From Streptococcus mitis (GTDB taxonomy: Bacteria > Bacillota > Bacilli > Lactobacillales > Streptococcaceae), in contig NZ_JPFV01000009.1 in the NCBI RefSeq assembly GCF_000722685.1, forward strand, positions 1 through 34,012: DNA of 34,012 nt. Direction: 5' to 3'. Made by a program: the position numbers and the translations under genes. The notes under the pieces were generated by a model that had not been told where the DNA came from, made no database searches, and was given only the letters and a program-made list of their open reading frames with translations. This document shows positions 1 through 8,882 of the stretch, in pieces. Each line of letters opens with the position of its first letter. The first letter of the stretch is position 1.

Positions 1-9
1 TTTTTAATA

Positions 10-35
10 AAAAACAATACAAAAATATTGTTTTT
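10..35 (+). terminator. Probable terminator of the gene upstream of the window
   Basis: A perfect 10-bp inverted repeat (AAAAACAATA / TATTGTTTTT) with a 6-base loop ends in a run of T. It is AT-only apart from two pairs, so it is a weak hairpin, but its place just before the bgaA promoter fits an intrinsic terminator for a gene left of the window. Confidence 0.5.
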
Positions 36-47
36 ATTTGTATAAGG

Positions 48-76
48 TTGACTAAATTTTTTATTGTTTATAAAAT
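48..76 (+). promoter_or_regulatory. bgaA promoter
   Basis: TTGACT (48-53) and TAAAAT (71-76) are separated by 17 bases, a close match to the vegetative sigma factor consensus. Transcription would start near 83 and give a leader of about 70 bases before the ATG at 151. Confidence 0.7.
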
Positions 77-120
77 TGTATTATAAGATAATTATAATAA
101 GGAGCTTGCTTTTAGAGAAA

Positions 121-136
121 ATGAAAGCGGTTACTA
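121..136 (+). promoter_or_regulatory. Catabolite-responsive element (cre) in the bgaA leader
   Basis: ATGAAAGCGGTTACTA fits the degenerate CcpA-site consensus WTGNAANCGNWNNCWW at every position. It lies downstream of the predicted start site and upstream of the start codon, where bound CcpA acts as a roadblock in other Firmicutes. This suggests glucose repression of bgaA; binding itself is inferred. Confidence 0.7.
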
Positions 137-150
137 AAAAGGGGGATTCC

Positions 151-1872
151 ATGCAAAAAGGTAATTGGAACAAAAAGAGAGTTTATAGTATTCGAAAATT
201 TTCAGTCGGTGCTTGCTCAGTGCTCATAGGAAGTTGTGTGCTATTGTTAGGATCAAGTTTTAGCTTAGCTTCTGTTGCCCATGCGAATGAAAATACTAAT
301 GAACTAATTTCAATAAGTAAGCAGAATGATGATTCTGAACATAAAGGAGAGAGTGCACATACATCTGAAGTGATAGCTTCAGAAAAAGCAAGTGAACAAA
401 TGGATAATATATCTCTTAAGGATAATGCAGATATTGTAGGTGTTTCTGACCAAACTCATGAAGATCACTCCCCAGCTACAGTTGCTGATAATAAAGAGTT
501 TCCTTTAGAAGAAGGTAAGACTGAAGTGAAAAGTATGATAGAAGAAACGAAGGTATCTGAGGAAAAACACAAATCTGAAGAAACAAATAAAGCGGAATCA
601 CAAGATCCTTCTGTTTCAAAAGATAAGAAGGAATTCAAATCTGCTACAAATGAAGTTGTTGATAAGTTAATTGAAGATAGAAACCTTTCTTTCAATCAAA
701 ATTGGCACTTTAAACTAAATGCCAATGCTAAAGAAGCTGTTAAACCAGATGCAGATATATCTTCTTGGAAAAAAATGGATCTTCCTCATGATTGGAGTAT
801 TCATTTTGATTTTGATCATGATTCACCATCTCAAAATGAAGGAGGCCAACTGAATGGTGGAGATGGATGGTATCGTAAAACCTTTAAGTTAGACGAAAAA
901 GATTTAAATAAAGATGTCCGTGTGACCTTTGATGGGGTTTACATGGATTCTCAAGTATTTGTTAATGGTCAGTTAGTTGGTCACTATCCAAATGGTTACA
1001 ATCAATTTTCATATGACATTACCAATTATCTTTATAAGGATGGAAGAGAGAATGTTATTTCTGTTCATGCAGTAAATAAACAGCCAAGTAGTCGTTGGTA
1101 TTCAGGAAGTGGTATCTATCGTGATGTGAGCTTGCAAGTGACAGATAAGGTTCATGTTGAGAAAAATGGTACAACTATCTTAACTCCAAAACTTGAAGAC
1201 CAACAAAATGGTAAGGTTGAGACTCATGTGAGCAGTAAAATCGTTAATACAGATGATAAGGATCATGAGCTCGTAGCAGAGTATCAAATTTTTGAACGAG
1301 GTGGGAAGGCAGTTACAGAACTTATTCGAACTGAGAGTAAAACTCTAAAAGCCCGAGAAACAATTCATTTGGATTCAGCTCTAGAGGTGGAAAAACCTAA
1401 GTTATGGACAGTGTCATCTGATAAACCTGCTTTATATGAGATGGTAACTCGTGTTTACAAAGATGGACAGCTTGTAGATGCTAGGAAGGATTTATTTGGT
1501 TATCGTTACTATAACTGGACTCCAGATAAAGGATTCTCTTTGAACGGTGAACACATCAAGTTCCATGGAGTTTCATTGCACCACGATCATGGAGCATTGG
1601 GTGCGGAGGAGAACTACAAGGCTGAATATCGCCGTCTGAAACAGATGAAGGATATGGGAGTGAATTCAATTCGTACAACCCATAATCCAGCAAGTCCTCA
1701 AACATTACAGATTGCAGCTGAACTTGGTTTATTGGTTCAGGAAGAAGCTTTTGACACTTGGTATGGAGGTAAGAAACCATACGACTATGGTCGTTTCTTT
1801 GAAAAAGATGCAATTCACCCTGAAGCTAAAAAGGGGAAAAATGGTCAGATTACGATCTACGTACCATGGTAG
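151..1872 (+). CDS. bgaA: BgaA N-terminal fragment as read in this sequence
   Basis: This is the part of bgaA translated if the frameshift is real: 573 residues with the YSIRK signal peptide (YSIRKFSVGACS), linker, GH2 jelly-roll, Ig-like domain and the start of the TIM barrel. The last dozen or so residues are out of frame. It lacks both catalytic glutamates and the sorting signal, so it would be exported but inactive and unanchored. Confidence 0.6.
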   Translation: MQKGNWNKKRVYSIRKFSVGACSVLIGSCVLLLGSSFSLASVAHANENTNELISISKQNDDSEHKGESAHTSEVIASEKASEQMDNISLKDNADIVGVSDQTHEDHSPATVADNKEFPLEEGKTEVKSMIEETKVSEEKHKSEETNKAESQDPSVSKDKKEFKSATNEVVDKLIEDRNLSFNQNWHFKLNANAKEAVKPDADISSWKKMDLPHDWSIHFDFDHDSPSQNEGGQLNGGDGWYRKTFKLDEKDLNKDVRVTFDGVYMDSQVFVNGQLVGHYPNGYNQFSYDITNYLYKDGRENVISVHAVNKQPSSRWYSGSGIYRDVSLQVTDKVHVEKNGTTILTPKLEDQQNGKVETHVSSKIVNTDDKDHELVAEYQIFERGGKAVTELIRTESKTLKARETIHLDSALEVEKPKLWTVSSDKPALYEMVTRVYKDGQLVDARKDLFGYRYYNWTPDKGFSLNGEHIKFHGVSLHHDHGALGAEENYKAEYRRLKQMKDMGVNSIRTTHNPASPQTLQIAAELGLLVQEEAFDTWYGGKKPYDYGRFFEKDAIHPEAKKGKNGQITIYVPW

Positions 1873-4800
1873 AAAGAGACAAAAATAACCCAGCTGTCTT
1901 TATGTGGTCTATAGGAAATGAGATTGGAGAAGCTAATGGTGATGCCCACTCTCTAGCAACTGTAAAACGTTTGGTTAAAGTAATCAAGGACGTTGATAAG
2001 ACTCGTTATGTGACTATGGGAGCTGATAAGTTCCGTTTTGGTAATGGTAGCGGTGGGCATGAGAAAATTGCTGATGAACTGGATGCAGTTGGATTCAACT
2101 ACTCAGAAGATAACTACAAAGTTCTTAGAGCTAAGCATCCAAAGTGGTTGATTTATGGTTCAGAGACCTCCTCAGCTACTCGTACTCGTGGAAGTTATTA
2201 TCGTCCAGAGCGTGAATTGGTACACAGTAATCAAGACTATCGTAACTATGAGCAGTCTGATTATGGAAATGATCGTGTTGGTTGGGGTAAAACAGCAACA
2301 GCTTCATGGACTTTTGACCGTGACAATGCTGGCTATGCTGGACAGTTTATCTGGACTGGTACTGACTATATTGGTGAGCCTACGCCATGGCACAACCAAA
2401 ATCATACACCAGTCAAAAGTTCTTATTTTGGTATTGTAGATACTGCTGGTATTCCAAAAAATGATTTCTATCTTTACCAGAGTCAATGGGTATCTGCTCA
2501 GAAAAAACCGATGGTTCACCTACTTCCTCACTGGAACTGGGAGGACCCAACTCTAAAAGATAATGTAGCTGATGCAGATGGTAAAATTCCAGTTCGTGCC
2601 TACTCTAACGCTGCAAGTGTGGAGCTATTGTTGAACGGTGAATCCCTAGGACAGAAGACCTTCACTAAAAAACAAACCAGTGATGGGCGAACTTACCAAG
2701 AAGGTGCTAATACTAATGAATTGTATCTTGAATGGAAAGTTGCCTATCAACCAGGTACCTTGGAAGCAATAGCTCGTGATGAATCTGGCAAGGAAATTGC
2801 TCGAGACAAGATCACAACTGCTGGCAAACCAGCAGCTGTTCGTCTCATCAAAGAAGAGCAGGCAATTGCGGCAGATGGTAAAGATTTGACTTACATCTAC
2901 TACGAAATCGTTGACAGTCAAGGGAATATAGTCCCAACTGCCAATAATCTGGTTCGTTTCCAATTGCATGGACAAGGTCAACTTGTCGGTGTCGATAATG
3001 GTGAACAAGCCAGCCGTGAACGCTATAAAGCACAAGCAGATGGTTCTTGGATTCGCAGAGCCTTTAACGGTAAAGGTGTTGCCATTGTCAAATCGACTGA
3101 GCAAGCAGGAAAATTTACTCTTACTGCTCATTCTGATCTCTTGAAATCGGATCAAGTGACTGTCTTTACTGGTAAAAAAGAAGGACAAGAAAAGACTGTT
3201 TTGGGTACAGAAGTAGCAAAAGTTCGTACATTGCTAGGTAAAGATCCAAAAATGCCGAAGACGGTAGCATTTGTATACAGTGATGGTAGTCGTGAGAAAC
3301 ATCCAGCAACCTGGTCTCAAGTTGATGTTAGTAAAGCAGGAGTTGTGACTGCTAAAGGCACAGCAAATGGACGTGAAGTCGAGGCTCGAGTTGAAGTTCT
3401 AGCAATTGCAAAAGAACTTTCTACTGTAAAACGTGTTGCACCTGGAGCAGACTTGAGTGCTATTGACAAATACGTTTCTATTGCCGTTACGGATGGAAGC
3501 CTACAAGAATACGAGGTAGATAACTGGGAGATTGCGGAAGCAGATAAAGCCAAACTTTCAGTAGCTGGATCACGTATTCCAATGACTGGCCAACTGGGTG
3601 GTGAGACTATTCACGCTACCCTTGTAGTAGAAGATAGCGATGTAGCTGCTCCTGTGGTCCCAACTGTTACTGTTGGTGGCGAAGCTGCCACTAGTCTTAC
3701 TAGCCAAAATCCAATGCAATACCGAACTCTTGCTTACGGTGCATCCTTGCCAGAAGTCGTAGCAAGTGCTGAAAATGCTGATCTTACAGTCCTTCAAGCA
3801 AGTGCAGCAAACGGCATGCGTGCAAGCATCTATGTTCAACCAAAAGATGGTGGCCCTCTTCAAACCTATGCAATCCAATTTCTAGAAGAAGCACCAAAAA
3901 TTAACCATTTGAGCTTACAAGTTGAGCAAGCTGACGGCCTTAAAGAAGACCAAACAGTGAAATTGTCTGTACTAGGTCACTATCAGGACGGAACACAAGC
4001 AGTTTTACCAGCTGATAAAGTAACCTTCTCTACAAGCGGTGAAGGCGAAGTCGCAGCCCGTCAAGGAATGCTGGAGTTGCATAAACCAGGAGAAGTCACT
4101 TTGAAAGCTGAATATGAGGGTGCTACAGGTCAAATCAATCTTACTATTCAAGCCAATACTGAGAAGAAGATTGCGCAATCCATCCGTCCTGTAAATGTAG
4201 TGACAGATTTACATCAAGAACCTACTCTTCCAACAACAGTAACTGTTGAGTATGACAAAGGTTTCCCTAAAACTCATAAAGTTACATGGCAAGCTATTCC
4301 AAAAGAAAAACTAGACCACTATCAAACCTTTGAGGTGTTAGGTGAAGTTGAAGGGATTGATCTTGAGGCGCGTGCCAAAGTCTCTGTAGAAGGCATCGTT
4401 TCGGTTGAAGAAGTCAGTGTGACAACACCGATCGCAGAAGCGCCACAATTACCAGAGAGTGTTCGAACTTATGATTCAAATGGTCACGTTTCATCAGCTA
4501 AGGTTACATGGGACGTGATTCAACCAGATCAATACGCTAAGGAGGGTATCTTTACAGTTAATGGTCACCTAGAAGGTGCGCAATTAACTACTAAACTCCA
4601 TGTTCGTGTGTCTGATCAAACAGAGCAAGGAGCAAATATTTCTGACCAATGGACAGGTTCAGAATTGCCACTTGCCTTTGCTTCAGACTCGAATCCAACC
4701 GACCCTGTTTCAAATGTCAACGATAAATTGATTTCCTTTAATGACCGACCAGCCAACCGTTGGACAAACTGGAATCGTAGTAATCCAGAAGCTTCAGTCG

Positions 4801-7295
4801 GTGTTCTGTTTGGAGATTCAGGTATCTTGAGCAAACGTTCCGTTGATAATCTAAGTGTTGGATTCCACGAAGACCACGGAGTCGGTGCTCCTAAGTCTTA
4901 TGTGATTGAGTATTATGTTGGCCAAAAGGTTCCGACAGCTCCTAAAAATCCTAGCTTTGTAGGCGGTGAAAATCATGCCTTTAATGATCCTGCTAACTGG
5001 AAACCAGTTACCAATCTAAAAGCACCAGCTCAACTCAAGGCTGGAGAAATGAATCACTTTAGCTTTGATAAAGTTGAAACTTATGCAGTTCGCATTCGCA
5101 TGGTTAAAGCAGATAATAAGCGAGGAACTTCTATCACAGAAGTACAAATCTTTGCCAAACAAGTTGCGGCAGCCAAACAAGGAAAGACAAGAATCCAAGT
5201 TGACGGCAAAGACTTAGTAAACTTCAATCCTGATTTGGCAGACTACTATCTTGAGTCTGGAGATGGAAAAGTTCCTGCAGTAACAGCAAGTGTTAGCAAC
5301 AATGGTCTTGCTACAATCGTTCCAAGTGTTCGTGAAGGTGAACCAGTCCGTGTCATCGCGAAAGCAGAAAATGGAGACATCCTAGGAGAATACCGCCTAC
5401 ACTTCACAAACGATAAAGACTTGCTCTCTCGTAAACCAGTTGTTGCGTTTAAACAAGCTCGCTTGTTACAAGTAGGTCAATCGCTTGAGTTACCAACTAA
5501 GGTTCCTGTTTATTTCACAGGTAAGGACGGCTATGAGATAAAAGACTTGGCAGTGGAATGGGAAGAAGTTCCAGCAGAAAATGTCACAAAAGCAGGTCAA
5601 TTTACTGTTCAAGGTCGTGTCCTTGGTAGTAATCTTATAGCTGAATTCTCTGTACGAGTGACAGACAAACTAGGTGAGGCTCTCTCAGATAACCCTGATT
5701 ATGATGAAAATGGGAATCAGGCCTTTGCTTCAGCAACCAACGATATTGACAACAGTTCCCATGACCGTGTTGACTATCTCAATGACGGTGATCACTCAGA
5801 AAATCGTCGTTGGACAAACTGGTCTGCAAGACCATCTACTAATACAGAAGCATCAGCAGGCGTCATCTTCCGTGAAAATGGTAAGATTGTAGAACGGACT
5901 GTTGCACAAGCAAAACTCCAGTTCTTTGCAGATAGTGGTACAGATGCACCATCTAAACTTGTTTTAGAACGCTATATTGGTCCAGACTTTGAAGTGCCAA
6001 CCTACTATTCAAACTACCAAGCTTATGAAGCAGATCATCCATTTAATAATCCGGAAAATTGGACTGCTGTTCCTTATCGTGCGAATAAAGACATTGAAGC
6101 TGGAGATGAAATCAATGTAACATTTAAAGCTGTCAAAGCCAAAGCTATGAGATGGCGCATGGATCGTAAGTCAGACAAGAGTGGTGTTGCGATGATTGAA
6201 ATGACCTTCCTTGCACCGAGCGAATTGCCTCAAGATAGCACTCAATCAAAGATTCTTGTGGATGGAAAAGATCTTCCAGATTTCGTTGAAAATCGTCAAG
6301 ACTATCAAATCACCTATAAAGGTCAACGTCCAAAAGTTTCTGTTGAAACTATAAATCAGGTTGCTTCAACAGTTGTAGATAGTGGGAATGATAGCCTTCC
6401 AGTACTTGTTCGCCTAGTTTCAGAGAGTGGAAAACAAGTCAAGGAATACCGTATCCAGTTGACTAAGGAGAAACCAGTTTCTGAGAAGACAGTTGCTGCA
6501 GTACAGGAGGATTTACCAAAATTAGAAGTTCTTGAACAAGATTTGGCCTACAAGACAATTGAGAAAAAAGATTCAGGGCTTTATCTTGGCGAAACTCGTT
6601 TAGAACAAGAAGGACAAGTTGGTAAGGAACGAATTCTTATCTCTATCAATCCTGATGGAAGTAAGGAAGAAAAGCTTCGTGAAGTAGTACAGACTCCAAC
6701 AGACCGCATTATCGTTGTCGGAACTAAACTAGGAACCGCTCTTCCAGAGGACGAATCCAATGCTCTGGTTTTCAACAGACCAGAACTTATGGTTGAGGAA
6801 GAAACAATTGACTTCCAGATCCAGGAGCGTAAATCTGACAAGTTATATCTAGGTGAAACTCGCATCCTTCAAGAAGGAAGACAAGGTCTCCGTGTTCACT
6901 TGATTGAAGTAGAAAATGGCAAGCGGACTGAGAAAGAAAGCTATGATAAAGTTATAGCTCAGGACCGTATCGTAGAGGTTGGTACAGCTATAAAGGATAC
7001 AAGATCAGCCCCTCAAGAACAGCTTAAAGCAGCTCCTAAAGAAGCTAGTGAGTCTGTGCTACAAGATCAAGAAGTTCAAAAACCAGAATCTCAAGAAACT
7101 ACAAAACAACAAGTAGCAACTGAGAAAACGGATGTAAAACAAGTGAGCTCACATTCAGTTGAAGCGCAGCAAGATGAAAAGAACCACTTGCCAAACACTG
7201 GAACAGAGGCAGAACAGGCAGCAGTCGCAGCAGGTTTAACTCTTCTAGGTTTGAGTGCAGGATTAGTAGCCACTAAAGGTAAAAAAGAAGATTAG
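1866..7295 (+). CDS. bgaA: BgaA C-terminal fragment as read in this sequence
   Basis: This is an open frame of 1,809 residues from an internal ATG. It holds both GH2 catalytic residues: Glu19 in SIGNEIGEA (acid/base) and Glu100 in YGSETSS (nucleophile). Their spacing of 81 residues equals that of E564 and E645 described for pneumococcal BgaA. It also carries the CBM71-like modules, two G5-like domains and the LPNTG anchor. It has no signal peptide and no ribosome binding site of its own, so without frame repair it should not reach the surface. Confidence 0.6.
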   Translation: MVERDKNNPAVFMWSIGNEIGEANGDAHSLATVKRLVKVIKDVDKTRYVTMGADKFRFGNGSGGHEKIADELDAVGFNYSEDNYKVLRAKHPKWLIYGSETSSATRTRGSYYRPERELVHSNQDYRNYEQSDYGNDRVGWGKTATASWTFDRDNAGYAGQFIWTGTDYIGEPTPWHNQNHTPVKSSYFGIVDTAGIPKNDFYLYQSQWVSAQKKPMVHLLPHWNWEDPTLKDNVADADGKIPVRAYSNAASVELLLNGESLGQKTFTKKQTSDGRTYQEGANTNELYLEWKVAYQPGTLEAIARDESGKEIARDKITTAGKPAAVRLIKEEQAIAADGKDLTYIYYEIVDSQGNIVPTANNLVRFQLHGQGQLVGVDNGEQASRERYKAQADGSWIRRAFNGKGVAIVKSTEQAGKFTLTAHSDLLKSDQVTVFTGKKEGQEKTVLGTEVAKVRTLLGKDPKMPKTVAFVYSDGSREKHPATWSQVDVSKAGVVTAKGTANGREVEARVEVLAIAKELSTVKRVAPGADLSAIDKYVSIAVTDGSLQEYEVDNWEIAEADKAKLSVAGSRIPMTGQLGGETIHATLVVEDSDVAAPVVPTVTVGGEAATSLTSQNPMQYRTLAYGASLPEVVASAENADLTVLQASAANGMRASIYVQPKDGGPLQTYAIQFLEEAPKINHLSLQVEQADGLKEDQTVKLSVLGHYQDGTQAVLPADKVTFSTSGEGEVAARQGMLELHKPGEVTLKAEYEGATGQINLTIQANTEKKIAQSIRPVNVVTDLHQEPTLPTTVTVEYDKGFPKTHKVTWQAIPKEKLDHYQTFEVLGEVEGIDLEARAKVSVEGIVSVEEVSVTTPIAEAPQLPESVRTYDSNGHVSSAKVTWDVIQPDQYAKEGIFTVNGHLEGAQLTTKLHVRVSDQTEQGANISDQWTGSELPLAFASDSNPTDPVSNVNDKLISFNDRPANRWTNWNRSNPEASVGVLFGDSGILSKRSVDNLSVGFHEDHGVGAPKSYVIEYYVGQKVPTAPKNPSFVGGENHAFNDPANWKPVTNLKAPAQLKAGEMNHFSFDKVETYAVRIRMVKADNKRGTSITEVQIFAKQVAAAKQGKTRIQVDGKDLVNFNPDLADYYLESGDGKVPAVTASVSNNGLATIVPSVREGEPVRVIAKAENGDILGEYRLHFTNDKDLLSRKPVVAFKQARLLQVGQSLELPTKVPVYFTGKDGYEIKDLAVEWEEVPAENVTKAGQFTVQGRVLGSNLIAEFSVRVTDKLGEALSDNPDYDENGNQAFASATNDIDNSSHDRVDYLNDGDHSENRRWTNWSARPSTNTEASAGVIFRENGKIVERTVAQAKLQFFADSGTDAPSKLVLERYIGPDFEVPTYYSNYQAYEADHPFNNPENWTAVPYRANKDIEAGDEINVTFKAVKAKAMRWRMDRKSDKSGVAMIEMTFLAPSELPQDSTQSKILVDGKDLPDFVENRQDYQITYKGQRPKVSVETINQVASTVVDSGNDSLPVLVRLVSESGKQVKEYRIQLTKEKPVSEKTVAAVQEDLPKLEVLEQDLAYKTIEKKDSGLYLGETRLEQEGQVGKERILISINPDGSKEEKLREVVQTPTDRIIVVGTKLGTALPEDESNALVFNRPELMVEEETIDFQIQERKSDKLYLGETRILQEGRQGLRVHLIEVENGKRTEKESYDKVIAQDRIVEVGTAIKDTRSAPQEQLKAAPKEASESVLQDQEVQKPESQETTKQQVATEKTDVKQVSSHSVEAQQDEKNHLPNTGTEAEQAAVAAGLTLLGLSAGLVATKGKKED

Positions 7296-7357
7296 AAATT
7301 TTGATACCGTCTTTATCGTTAAAGATTAGAGAGAAGTTCTTGTCTTAGATAGAAGAT

Positions 7358-7395
7358 AAATCCCTTGGAATATAAGTTTCTAAGGGATTTTCTTT
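7358..7395 (+). terminator. bgaA terminator
   Basis: A 9-bp stem (AAATCCCTT 7358-7366 with AAGGGATTT 7382-7390) is followed by a T-rich tail. It lies 60 bases past the bgaA stop codon. Confidence 0.75.
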
Positions 7396-7440
7396 GTATA
7401 AAATTGTATAGTGTTCTTGTCTATCCTATTTTGTAGAGAA

Positions 7441-7471
7441 AGCAAAAATCCCTAGAAAATGTTTAGGGATT
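7441..7471 (-). terminator. Terminator of the DUF3397 gene
   Basis: TAGGGATT (7464-7471) and AATCCCTA (7447-7454) form an 8-bp stem. On the minus strand it is followed by a T-rich tail (7449-7441). It sits just past the stop codon of the leftward membrane-protein gene, so bgaA and that gene converge on back-to-back terminators. Confidence 0.65.
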
Positions 7472-7474
7472 CGA

Positions 7475-7834
7475 TTATTTCATTAAGAACAATTCAACAA
7501 TCATCTCGATATACATGATCAGGGTTAATAAGAATCCTGCACGCCAGAAGAATTTGATGAATTTAGGATAGTAAAAGCTACGTTTTTTCAAAAGGAAGAA
7601 AAAAACGAGAATAATGGCTAGGACTGAGAGGGCTAGGCCCAGTCTAGGGAGGAAATTATGGGTGAAGGTTTTAGCTGTAATCAAGTAATACTCAAATACC
7701 AAGACCGGAAAAGCTAAATCCGCAAAGTTTCGTCCTAGTTTTTTTAATCTAAACAGTTTGGTTAGGATGATGCAGACTACTAAGGTCAGTATCAATAATA
7801 AAATAGATGCTAATTTCATTAAAATCATATCCAT
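7475..7834 (-). CDS. DUF3397-like small integral membrane protein
   Basis: A 119-residue, strongly hydrophobic protein with about four predicted membrane segments (residues 8-26, 41-54, 63-83 and 95-115) joined by short basic loops such as LFRLKKLGR and LLKKRSFYYPKF. Length and pattern fit the DUF3397 family of Bacilli, whose function I do not know. The start is uncertain: ATG 7834, 7828 and 7819 are in frame, none has a clear ribosome binding site, and an extended -10 box abuts the first. It converges with bgaA and diverges from mnmL. Confidence 0.65.
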   Translation of the reverse strand: MDMILMKLASILLLILTLVVCIILTKLFRLKKLGRNFADLAFPVLVFEYYLITAKTFTHNFLPRLGLALSVLAIILVFFFLLKKRSFYYPKFIKFFWRAGFLLTLIMYIEMIVELFLMK

Positions 7835-7863
7835 ATTGTATCATAAAAAATCTCTAATGGAAA
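7835..7863 (-). promoter_or_regulatory. Possible promoter of the DUF3397 gene
   Basis: On the minus strand TGATACAAT (7843-7835) is an extended -10 box, with a poor -35 (TTTCCA, 7863-7858) 17 bases upstream. Transcription would start near 7828, where an in-frame ATG lies, so ATG 7834 may be upstream of the mRNA end. Confidence 0.4.
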
Positions 7864-7898
7864 CGAGAAATAGAGGAATTTATAGGAAAGTCAGGCTT

Positions 7899-7927
7899 TT
7901 GAGATTGTGGGTGTTTTTTGTTATAAT
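7899..7927 (+). promoter_or_regulatory. Promoter of the mnmL operon
   Basis: TTGAGA (7899-7904), a 17-base spacer and TATAAT (7922-7927), with a TG at 7919-7920 giving an extended -10 box. The expected start is near 7934, one base before the ATG chosen for mnmL, which predicts a leaderless or nearly leaderless mRNA. Confidence 0.7.
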
Positions 7928-7934
7928 GAAGGTT

Positions 7935-8882
7935 ATGAAATCTTATAATACCTTGAATGATTATTATCGAAAACTTTTTGGAGAAAAGACCTTTAAAGTC
8001 CCTATTGATGCGGGATTTGACTGTCCCAATCGTGATGGAACTGTGGCTCATGGGGGCTGTACTTTTTGTACGGTTTCAGGTTCTGGAGATGCTATCGTAG
8101 CACCGGACGCGCCTATCCGTGAGCAATTTTATAAGGAAATTGACTTTATGCACCGTAAGTGGCCAGATGTTCAGAAGTATTTGGTTTATTTTCAAAATTT
8201 TACCAATACCCATGAAAAGGTGGAAGTCATCCGAGAACGTTATGAGCAGGCTATCAACGAGCCAGGTGTAGTAGGAATCAATATCGGAACGCGGCCAGAC
8301 TGTTTACCAGACGAAACTATTGAATATTTGGCTGAGTTATCGGAGCGCATGCATGTGACGGTAGAATTGGGCTTGCAGACCACTTATGAAACAACCTCTG
8401 ACCTGATTAACCGTGCCCACTCCTATGAGTTGTACGTGGAAACGGTCAAGCGTTTGAGAAAGTATCCAAAAATTGAGATTGTTTCCCATCTTATTAATGG
8501 CTTGCCTGGTGAAACCCATGAGATGATGATTGAAAATGTCCGCCGCTGTGTTACGGATAACGATATTCAAGGGATTAAACTGCATTTGCTTCATCTTATG
8601 ACAAATACTCGTATGCAACGAGATTATCACGAAGGACGTTTGCAGTTGATGAGCCAGGACGAATATGTTAAGGTCATCTGTGACCAACTGGAAATCATTC
8701 CCAAACATATCGTCATCCATCGCATCACAGGAGATGCACCTAGAGATATGCTGATTGGTCCTATGTGGAGCCTCAATAAATGGGAAGTTCTAAATAGTAT
8801 TGAGATGGAGATGCGACGTCGTGGAAGTGTTCAAGGATGCAAGGCTGTAAAACAGGAGTTTGAAAATGAAAAGACCACTTGA
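7935..8882 (+). CDS. mnmL: Radical SAM protein MnmL (YtqA/TIGR01212 family), tRNA wobble modification
   Basis: A 315-residue radical SAM enzyme of the YtqA/YhcC family. The family signature is clear: Cys30 in CPNRDGT and Cys42/Cys45 in GGCTFC would bind the iron-sulfur cluster. Other typical blocks are NIGTRPDC, ELGLQT and HLINGLPGET. In Bacillus subtilis and Streptococcus mutans, YtqA (renamed MnmL) is reported to act with the next gene, MnmM, to turn cmnm5s2U into mnm5s2U at the wobble base of certain tRNAs, in organisms lacking MnmC. ATG 7935 is preferred because ATG 7926 lies inside the -10 box. It overlaps mnmM by 17 bases. Confidence 0.88.
   Translation: MKSYNTLNDYYRKLFGEKTFKVPIDAGFDCPNRDGTVAHGGCTFCTVSGSGDAIVAPDAPIREQFYKEIDFMHRKWPDVQKYLVYFQNFTNTHEKVEVIRERYEQAINEPGVVGINIGTRPDCLPDETIEYLAELSERMHVTVELGLQTTYETTSDLINRAHSYELYVETVKRLRKYPKIEIVSHLINGLPGETHEMMIENVRRCVTDNDIQGIKLHLLHLMTNTRMQRDYHEGRLQLMSQDEYVKVICDQLEIIPKHIVIHRITGDAPRDMLIGPMWSLNKWEVLNSIEMEMRRRGSVQGCKAVKQEFENEKTT

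Larger units (their letters stand above)
151..7295 (+). pseudogene. bgaA: BgaA, LPXTG-anchored surface beta-galactosidase, frameshifted
   Basis: BgaA removes terminal beta-1,4-linked galactose from host N-glycans and also acts as an adhesin. Read through the frameshift the product has about 2,380 residues; as I recall, the pneumococcal protein has 2,233. The order is: YSIRK signal peptide; low-complexity linker; GH2 sugar-binding, Ig-like and TIM-barrel domains; bacterial Ig-like domains; two CBM71-like modules (from about 4630 and 5660, both with an RWTNW motif); two G5-like domains near the C-terminus; and LPNTG (7188-7202), hydrophobic stretch and basic tail. The frame breaks at the G4 tract 1833-1836: one more G would restore the usual KWSD.DLRTMVER stretch. 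ATG 151 is preferred because AAGGGGG lies 5 bases upstream and the protein then starts just before the YSIRK signal. The break could be real, phase-variable or a sequencing error. Confidence 0.9.

Noticed and set aside
2646..3188. Minus-strand 180-codon ORF inside bgaA
   Set aside because: No ribosome binding site or family resemblance, and bgaA coding signal is clear on the other strand.
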